A program made the position numbers and the translations under genes. Shown piece by piece: positions 58,475 to 64,000 of a DNA stretch of 64,000 bases (positions are counted from its first letter, which is position 1; each line of letters opens with the position of its first letter). The stretch covers positions 40,055 through 104,054 of the forward strand of contig JBBSQC010000009.1 of the NCBI GenBank assembly GCA_038258215.1. The letters run 5' to 3'. This DNA is from Fodinibacter sp038258215 (GTDB lineage Bacteria > Actinomycetota > Actinomycetes > Actinomycetales > Dermatophilaceae). The notes under the pieces were generated by a model. It worked only from the letters and a program-made list of their open reading frames with translations, was not told where the DNA came from and ran no database searches.

Positions 58475-58921
58475 ATGGCTTCCTGGGTGACGGTTGACGG
58501 TGCCTCATTGCGGGCTGCGCGAATGCGTGCCGGACTGACGCAGCACCAACTGGCGCGATTGATCGACGTGGCCGGTGGCGAACGGATCTCGCTATGGGAG
58601 TTGGGAACGTCCGCGCCAAGGGCTGAGACACTGCCAAAGCTGGCGAAGGCGCTAGCCATCCCGATTGCCGAGATGCTCCCCGAACGTGACGGCCCACCTG
58701 ACTTCCGACGGCTTCGGCTGTTGGCTGGCCTCAGCCAACAGAGCATCGCAGAGCGGGTTCACGTGTCGAAGGCCACCGTTGCCCGGTGGGATCGGGGCCA
58801 TTTCGCACACACGCCCCACCGAGAGGAGTTGCGCGAACTCGGGAGGCTTCTCGGCGTGTCTACCAATGCGGTTGAGGCTGCGTTGAGCCTGAGTCAAGAA
58901 GGACGTAGTACTGCCGGCTAG
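58475..58921 (+). CDS. Tandem XRE-type HTH regulator
   Basis: This is a 148-residue protein made of two lambda-repressor-like helix-turn-helix domains. The first (residues 8-62) reads LRAARMRAGLTQHQLARLID; the second (73-135) has FRRLRLLAGLSQQSIAERVHV, then KATVARWDRG. No further domain is present. It is likely the element's own regulator, by analogy with repressors in integrative elements. Confidence 0.82.
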   Translation: MASWVTVDGASLRAARMRAGLTQHQLARLIDVAGGERISLWELGTSAPRAETLPKLAKALAIPIAEMLPERDGPPDFRRLRLLAGLSQQSIAERVHVSKATVARWDRGHFAHTPHREELRELGRLLGVSTNAVEAALSLSQEGRSTAG

Positions 58922-59073
58922 GCGGCGCAGCGCTTTGCTTGCCGGACGCTCGACGCGCGGGTGTCGGGATCTCGTGATCCACTTCTTGTGACGGTGGTCA
59001 AACATTGGGCTCGCGGGGGCGACGGCGATCGGGGAAACGTAGTGGTCTTCCAAACACTGGAGAGGCGTCGTGG

Positions 59074-59102
59074 TTGCGCGTCATGACCACTAGTGGTTTA
59101 GT
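59074..59102 (+). promoter_or_regulatory. Candidate promoter with 12-bp palindromic operator
   Basis: The perfect palindrome ACCACTAGTGGT (59086-59097) lies between TTGCGC (59074) and TTTAGT (59097), which are 17 bp apart and could be -35 and -10. A repressor bound there would block transcription of the lipoprotein and Tad-type genes. The XRE protein next door is the obvious candidate. The surrounding 58922-59168 holds no gene. Confidence 0.5.
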
Positions 59103-59168
59103 GTCTAGTTGTCGCGAGGGCGTCCGCCAAGGGCGCTCGCGAAGCTTTACGTAGGTGAAAGGAGTGCG

Positions 59169-59747
59169 ATGCGAACCTCACTTTGTAGGTCAAGCGTGGT
59201 GGTCGTACTGGCGCTTGGCCTGGCGTCTGGCTGCACCAGTGGCGACGAGCCAGGGCCTACCGCTTCATCTAGACCGTCGAGCGGCACCCCGTCTTCCACC
59301 TCATCGGCCAGACCGTCTCCTTCCGCAATTGAGACGCCCAGTCCAGCGGAGCAGGACCTTGCCGATGCGGAGGAAGCAGTCGTCAGGTTCTGGAGGGTCC
59401 TAGACCGAGTGGGGACCTCGACCGGCGAGGATCCGAATGCCCTTGCAACTGTCGCGCGTGACCAAGCACTTGCTCAATGGCAAAGCATTGTTGCGGGCTA
59501 CCGCTCGAGGGGGCTTGTCACGAAGGGGGTCACGGTCACGCATGACGTCAGGGCAACCAAGAAGACAGCCGGAACCTTTGAGGTTCAAGCCTGCGTCGAC
59601 GTCTCTGGCGTGGACCTCGTCGATGCGGCAGGCAAGTCTGTAGTGGCGTCGAGCCGACCCGATCGTCAGCAGTACACCTACCTGGTGGTGCAAGCCGCGG
59701 ACGGCCTCTTCGTTACTCGCGACACGCTCAAAGGCAAGCCGTGCTGA
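59169..59747 (+). CDS. Lipoprotein of unknown function
   Basis: This is a 192-residue protein with a lipoprotein signal ending in the lipobox LASGC near residue 22. A Ser/Thr/Pro-rich linker of ~40 residues follows, then a compact domain of ~120 residues resembling the NTF2-like fold of Mce-associated or conjugation lipoproteins (AEEAVVRFWRVLD at its start). ATG 59169 follows GAAAGGAG. It overlaps the next gene by 7 bp. Confidence 0.75.
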   Translation: MRTSLCRSSVVVVLALGLASGCTSGDEPGPTASSRPSSGTPSSTSSARPSPSAIETPSPAEQDLADAEEAVVRFWRVLDRVGTSTGEDPNALATVARDQALAQWQSIVAGYRSRGLVTKGVTVTHDVRATKKTAGTFEVQACVDVSGVDLVDAAGKSVVASSRPDRQQYTYLVVQAADGLFVTRDTLKGKPC

Positions 59748-60673
59748 CTCTTGCCAGAGCACTCTGTGTCTTGACCCTCTGCTGGCTGGGCGCTTCGGCG
59801 GCCGCGGTCGCTGAAGCGCCCGTCATCTGCCCTCCAGGTCAATCGGTCGATCCCTGGTCGGGGGCGTGCACCTTGGAAGTGAACCCTCCACCCGGACCGG
59901 GTGATCCTGGCTTGCCTAACGGACCAGGCAGTGGAGGCAACGAGCCTGTCTCCCTTGCTACGTGCACGGATACATCGACGAGTCCCGCCAAGAAGGTGCC
60001 GTGTTCGGGGGAGAACGGGTGGTGGGTTCAGTCTCGGCAGTGTTACGCCAAGGCGGTGAGCCCGCAGCCGCCGAAGAGCGACCCGTTGTGGGAGGGCCAT
60101 GACTTCGGTGCGATCTATTGGTGCACTCGAGCGTTCGATACAACGGTGGCCCCGGTGGTTGTGTCGTTCTGGGCGGGTACCCCACCCGGAGTGGGTGCCC
60201 CGCCGGACCCGGCGGATCTGGCACGCACAGCGATCGCTCAGATGAGCCTTCGGGCGGTGAGCATCGGGATCGTGCCGGAGCCAAAACCGGGCAGCATCGG
60301 TTTGGTCGGGCTTCCGACATGGATGTGGGCGGAGAACCCGGCTGGTTCGTCGTGGGGTCCTGTTACGCGAACGGTGTCTGCGGGCGCGTACTCGGTGACG
60401 GCGACCGCGAAGGTCGCGAAGGTGGTGTGGGCGATGGGTGACGGCTCCACGGTTGTGTGCCGAACGCCGGGGACCCCGTATGAGGACCGGTTCGGAGCGA
60501 AGCAGAGCCCGGACTGTGGGCACCGGTACACCAAGCAGGGGCGGTACACCGTTCGCGCGACGTCGCATTGGAGCGTGGCGTGGGCCGGGATTGGGCAGAG
60601 CGGCACCATCCCGCTCGCGCTCACTGACAGCACCGTCATCACGATGGGCGAGGCGCAGGTGCTGACGCAATGA
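59741..60673 (+). CDS. Secreted protein with PKD-like domain
   Basis: This is a 310-residue protein with a signal peptide ending near residue 25 (AAAVAEA), a Pro/Gly-rich spacer, and several Cys. The C-terminal part contains a PKD-like beta-sandwich: VVWAMGDGSTVVC and later DCGHRYTKQGRYTVRATSHW. The start is GTG 59741. It overlaps the SAF-domain gene by 4 bases and probably acts at the cell surface with the Tad-type apparatus. Confidence 0.75.
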   Translation: MLTLARALCVLTLCWLGASAAAVAEAPVICPPGQSVDPWSGACTLEVNPPPGPGDPGLPNGPGSGGNEPVSLATCTDTSTSPAKKVPCSGENGWWVQSRQCYAKAVSPQPPKSDPLWEGHDFGAIYWCTRAFDTTVAPVVVSFWAGTPPGVGAPPDPADLARTAIAQMSLRAVSIGIVPEPKPGSIGLVGLPTWMWAENPAGSSWGPVTRTVSAGAYSVTATAKVAKVVWAMGDGSTVVCRTPGTPYEDRFGAKQSPDCGHRYTKQGRYTVRATSHWSVAWAGIGQSGTIPLALTDSTVITMGEAQVLTQ

Positions 60674-61392
60674 CAAGGGGAGCGCGGATGACAGCGTCAG
60701 GGGTGGCCACGGCCACCGAACCCACAAAGGGGCGAGGACGGTCCGCTGCGGACTCAGCCAACGCAGGCCCCCCTTCGCGCGCGGTGACACCGCCGCCGAA
60801 GTTGCGGCGTCGCCCGGTGTTGATCGCTGCGGCGGTGGTGGCGGTTGCTCTGGGTGGGGCGTTGGGGGCGTGGGCGTGGTCGTCTGCGTCCTCGACCCAG
60901 TCGGTGGTTGCGGCGCGTACGGCGATCGAGCGGGGTGCGGTGATCCAGGCCGGTGACCTGGTGGGGGTGCAGGTGGGGGTGGACCCGGCGTTGTCCCCGG
61001 TTCCGGCGTCGCAGTCTTCGAGCGTGGTGGGGCAGCGTGCTGCCACCGATATCGCGGCGGGCACGTTGGTGACCCGGGAGCAGTTCACCGCGCAGGTGGT
61101 GCCGCCGGCGGGGTCCTCGATCGTTGGGGTGGGGGTCACTGACGCGTTGTTGCCGGGGGAGCCGCTGGTGCCGGGGGACCGAGTGCGCGTGGTCGCCACC
61201 CCGGGCGCGCAAGGCGATATCACTGACACCGCCCCGGTGACGATCGCGGCCACGGTGGTGGGGGTGCACTCCGATGAGGTCGACGGTGTCACGGTGGTCA
61301 GCGTTCAGGTCCCATCGGGCGTGGCGGCGGAGCTCGCGGCGCGGGCAGCGACCGGGAACGTCGCTATCGTTCTGGACTCGCGGGAGCGGTGA
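60670..61392 (+). CDS. SAF-domain protein (CpaB/FlgA-like)
   Basis: This is a 240-residue protein with one N-terminal membrane helix (about residues 52-76) and an extracytoplasmic SAF domain beginning VVAARTAIERGAVIQAGDL, as in CpaB/RcpC of Tad pili. ATG 60670 overlaps the previous stop; ATG 60688 has a better ribosome site (GGGGAG, 5 bases) and may be the true start. Confidence 0.8.
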   Translation: MTRGARMTASGVATATEPTKGRGRSAADSANAGPPSRAVTPPPKLRRRPVLIAAAVVAVALGGALGAWAWSSASSTQSVVAARTAIERGAVIQAGDLVGVQVGVDPALSPVPASQSSSVVGQRAATDIAAGTLVTREQFTAQVVPPAGSSIVGVGVTDALLPGEPLVPGDRVRVVATPGAQGDITDTAPVTIAATVVGVHSDEVDGVTVVSVQVPSGVAAELAARAATGNVAIVLDSRER

Positions 61393-61396
61393 CGTC

Positions 61397-62188
61397 GTGG
61401 CGGTTATCGTGTTCGTGTCGGCGTCGGGGGCTCCTGGGGTGACGGCCAGCGCTTTGGGGTTGGCGCTGTCCTGGCCGCGCCCCGTGCTGCTGGTAGAGGC
61501 GGACCCCACCGGCGGCTCTGGGTTGTTGGCGGGGTACTTCCGCGGCGCGTCGACGCCGCCGGAGTCGTTGATCGACCTGGCGTTCGCGCACCGCGAGGGC
61601 GGGCTGCTCGAGGCGATCCCCTCAGTGACGATGGCCATACCGGACACCACGGTGACGATCCTTCCCGGGACCCGCACCCACGCCCAGGCCCGTTCCTTGT
61701 CCGGGTTGTGGGAGCCGCTGACTGAGGCGTTCACCGGGTTGGAGGCGATGGGTCAGGACGTCATCGTCGACGCGGGCCGCCTGGGCCTGGTGGGTTCACC
61801 CGAGGTGTTGATCGACGGGGCGGACCTGACGTTGCTGACGGTCCGCACGGACCTGGTGGCACTGTCGGGGGCGAGGTCCTGGGCACAGACCCTGCGCGCG
61901 GGGTTTGAGAACCGAGGCGCGCTGTCAAGCCTGGGGGTGCTCACCGTCGGCGACGGGCACCCGTACCGGGCGCGGGAGGTCGCCAAGGTCCTCTCGCTGC
62001 CGGTGACCGCCTCCCTGGCGTGGGACCCGACCGCTGCGGAGGTCTTCGCCAAGGGCGCGACCGCACCGCGACGGTTCGACACCAGCCCCTTGTTGCGCAG
62101 CCTGCGCTCAGCCCAGAACGCGATCTCGACCCGGCTCCAGTCCAACCGGGAGCAGCTGGCTCTGCAGCCCGCCGGAGGGACGTCATGA
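61397..62188 (+). CDS. CpaE/MinD-like protein with degenerate P-loop
   Basis: This is a 263-residue protein with the ParA/MinD-type fold. The P-loop region reads SASGAPGVTASALGLAL, which lacks the Walker lysines; the later LLVEADPTGGSGLLAGYF fits the family. It probably serves as a structural or regulatory ATPase homologue that places the secretion apparatus, as CpaE does in Tad systems. GTG 61397 is used. It is followed by tadA. Confidence 0.75.
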   Translation: MAVIVFVSASGAPGVTASALGLALSWPRPVLLVEADPTGGSGLLAGYFRGASTPPESLIDLAFAHREGGLLEAIPSVTMAIPDTTVTILPGTRTHAQARSLSGLWEPLTEAFTGLEAMGQDVIVDAGRLGLVGSPEVLIDGADLTLLTVRTDLVALSGARSWAQTLRAGFENRGALSSLGVLTVGDGHPYRAREVAKVLSLPVTASLAWDPTAAEVFAKGATAPRRFDTSPLLRSLRSAQNAISTRLQSNREQLALQPAGGTS

Positions 62189-63744
62189 CCACCACCGACC
62201 CGGACCAGCCGCCAGCGAGTTCGGACCCGACATCGTTGCCGCTGTTCGCGGCCCCGACCGGCCCGCGAACCGGCCGGCGCCGCGGCGGGTTCAGCATGGC
62301 CCCCGACCCCCACCCCGACGCCCGCCTCAACGGCCGCGCCGACGACGACTCCGACACTGCAGCGTTGACCCCAGCCCGGGCGCTGCCGCGCCCGTACGCG
62401 GGGGAGCTGGACTGGGTGTTGGTGGCGACGTTGCGCCAACAAGCCTCGGACCGGCTGAGCGCAGCCCTGGGGGAGGACCGCGGCCGCACCCTGCCGGCGG
62501 AGCAGCGCGAGCGGGGCCGGCGAATCATCACCGAGTTGTTGCAGAACGAGGCCGCTGAACGCATCGACGCCGGGGTGGGCACCTGGTCCCCCGCCGAACA
62601 GGGCGCGATCGCCGCCGCGGTCGACGCAGCGTTGTTCGGGTTGGGCCGGTTCCAACCACTGGTGGATGACGACCGGGTGGAGAACATCACCATCACCGGC
62701 CACGACCGGGTCACCCTCGAGCTCACCGACGGCCGCATCATCCCTGGCCCCCCGGTCGCGGACAGCGACCAGGACCTCATCGACTTCCTCGTGTTCCTCG
62801 CCTCACGCTCTGAGGTCAACGCCCGCCCGTTCTCCGAGGCCCAACCCACGCTGCACCTACGCCTGGACGACGGCTCCCGCCTCGCCGCCGCCGCGTGGGT
62901 CACCCCCCGCCCCTCGGTGGTGATCCGCCGCCACCGGCTCCGCAAGGTCACCCTGGGTGATCTGGTGGAGAACGGAACGATGTCGGAACTGGCGGCGTCG
63001 TTCCTGGCGGCCGCGGTGAAGGCCCGCCGCTCCATCGTGGTCGCCGGCGCGCAGGGGGCGGGGAAGACGACGCTGGTGCGGGCGCTCTGCGCGGAGATCC
63101 CCACGCATGAGGCGATCGGCACGTTCGAGACCGAGTACGAGCTGCACCTGCACGAGCTGACCGAGCAGCACCCGATCGTCCACGCGTGGGAGGCCCGACC
63201 CGGGTCGGGGGAGCGCGGCCCGGACGGGAGGCAGGCGGGGGAGTTCACCCTATCCGAGGCGTTGTTCGACTCCTTCCGGTTCAACCTCTCCCGTCAGATC
63301 GTCGGGGAGGTCCGCGGCCCGGAGGTCCTGGCGATGCTCAAGGCGATGGAGTCCGGCGCGGGGTCGATCTCCACCACCCACGCCGCGCACGCCGAAGGCG
63401 CGATCGGCAAACTCGTCACCTGCGCGATGGAAGCCGGACCGCACGTCACCCACGACTACGCCGTCCGCGCGATCGCCTCAGCGATCGACGTGGTCGTCCA
63501 CGTCCACCTCGAGACCGAACCGACCCGCGACGGCACCCCGCAGCGGCACCGGTGGGTCGCCGAGATCATCACCCTGACACAGGGGGAGAAGGAGAAGGGG
63601 TACGCCATCCAGCACGTGTTCCGCACCGCCCCCGGGGAGCGGGTCGCGACCCCGCACATCCTGGACGATGACTACCGCGACCTCGCCCGGTACGGGTTCG
63701 ACCTCGAAGGGTTCTACGCCCAGGCCCGGGGGGCCGCCTCATGA
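62185..63744 (+). CDS. TadA/CpaF-type secretion ATPase
   Basis: This is a 519-residue hexameric ATPase of the VirB11/PulE-type superfamily. The N-terminal ~70 residues are disordered. The core has Walker A in VAGAQGAGKTTLVRAL near residue 290, the Asp/Glu box FETEYELHLHEL and a Walker B-like region QIVGEVRGPEVLAMLKAM, then STTHAAHAEG (His box). It drives assembly of Tad-like pili or an element-specific conjugation channel. ATG 62185 has GGAGGG upstream. Confidence 0.9.
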   Translation: MTTTDPDQPPASSDPTSLPLFAAPTGPRTGRRRGGFSMAPDPHPDARLNGRADDDSDTAALTPARALPRPYAGELDWVLVATLRQQASDRLSAALGEDRGRTLPAEQRERGRRIITELLQNEAAERIDAGVGTWSPAEQGAIAAAVDAALFGLGRFQPLVDDDRVENITITGHDRVTLELTDGRIIPGPPVADSDQDLIDFLVFLASRSEVNARPFSEAQPTLHLRLDDGSRLAAAAWVTPRPSVVIRRHRLRKVTLGDLVENGTMSELAASFLAAAVKARRSIVVAGAQGAGKTTLVRALCAEIPTHEAIGTFETEYELHLHELTEQHPIVHAWEARPGSGERGPDGRQAGEFTLSEALFDSFRFNLSRQIVGEVRGPEVLAMLKAMESGAGSISTTHAAHAEGAIGKLVTCAMEAGPHVTHDYAVRAIASAIDVVVHVHLETEPTRDGTPQRHRWVAEIITLTQGEKEKGYAIQHVFRTAPGERVATPHILDDDYRDLARYGFDLEGFYAQARGAAS

Positions 63745-64000
63745 CCGCCCTGCCCCCCGCCCTAATCCCCGCGCTGGCCGGTGCCCTCATCGTCGGCGGG
63801 TTGATCGCCCTCGTCCTCGGGCTGCGCCCCGTCGAGGCCCGCCCCCCAACACCCAAGAAGCCGCTCCCGGGACTGTCACGGATGACCACGGTCACCCGTC
63901 GCACCCGCATCCTCCTCGCGGTTGGCCTCGGGGTCGGTCTGGTAGCGGCGGCGGTCACGGGTTGGGTTGTGGCGATCGTCGTCGTCCCCGCCGCGACCGC
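63741..64000 (+). CDS. TadB-like type II secretion F-family protein (partial, runs off the window)
   Basis: ATG 63741 overlaps the TadA stop. The visible ~86 residues start with a membrane helix (LIPALAGALIVGGLIALVLGL), a basic linker, and a second hydrophobic segment. By position and topology it is the inner-membrane TadB protein of the Tad system. The frame is open at the window end. Confidence 0.65.
   Translation, partial: MTALPPALIPALAGALIVGGLIALVLGLRPVEARPPTPKKPLPGLSRMTTVTRRTRILLAVGLGVGLVAAAVTGWVVAIVVVPAAT

Larger units (their letters stand above)
57669..64000. mobile_element. Left part of an element integrated at tRNA-Tyr
   Basis: Downstream of tRNA-Tyr the gene set changes to an excisionase-like protein, a tandem-HTH regulator, a lipoprotein, a PKD-type secreted protein and a SAF/CpaE-like/TadA/TadB module. 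The first few genes are less GC-saturated and the coding is looser, with wide gaps. No integrase is visible at this end; it should lie beyond 64000. The Tad-type module resembles those of actinobacterial conjugative elements or plasmids. Confidence 0.6.

Overview
The window is high-GC actinobacterial chromosome. Gene content and order (menaquinone genes, a full nuo operon, korAB, a second partial nuo set) resemble Streptomyces and Intrasporangiaceae-type genomes. The frequent GTG starts, the 4-base ATGA/GTGA gene overlaps and the LAXTG cell-wall motif also fit an actinobacterium. The genus cannot be fixed from sequence reading alone.

Layout. (1) 1-5.5 kb: menaquinone synthesis (menD, menF, menG, and menJ for side-chain reduction). 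(2) 5.7-25.6 kb: a complete 14-gene complex I operon (nuoA-N). It runs by start/stop overlaps into a polyprenyl diphosphate synthase, a PLP enzyme and an aldonolactone oxidase, so quinone and quinone-reducing machinery are encoded together. (3) 25.9-29.8 kb, minus strand: korA-korB (2-oxoglutarate:ferredoxin oxidoreductase) and rarD. (4) 30.1-42.7 kb: a second complex I set, A2 B2 [three unrelated genes] C2 H2 I2 J2 K2 L2 M2 N2. It has no D, E, F or G. The retained Fe-S ligands and pump residues suggest a working, probably ferredoxin-fed, pump, and korAB is a plausible electron source. (5) 42.7-57.5 kb: housekeeping genes, namely htpX, nagB, nagZ, a haloalkane dehalogenase, pepN, a carboxyethylornithine synthase-like dehydrogenase, a VWA/MoxR ATPase pair, an HxlR regulator with a divergent hydrolase, and yajQ. 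(6) 57.6 kb to the end: a tRNA-Tyr(GUA) gene followed by the left part of an integrated element. The element carries an excisionase-like protein, a tandem-XRE regulator, a lipoprotein, a PKD-like secreted protein, and a SAF/CpaE-like/TadA(CpaF)/TadB module that runs off the window.

Points beyond routine annotation. The D-less second complex I lies beside korAB. A ~90-bp element with a 60-bp internal period occurs once between genes and once in frame inside nagZ. A 14-codon remnant of a sugar-ABC permease marks a deletion upstream of nagZ. The heptamer GTATGCC/GGCATAC is frequent in the chromosomal part and was not found in the integrated element. A putative sortase-E substrate has an unusually long tail after its membrane helix, built on a microsatellite. 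I saw no CRISPR array, insertion sequence or rRNA.
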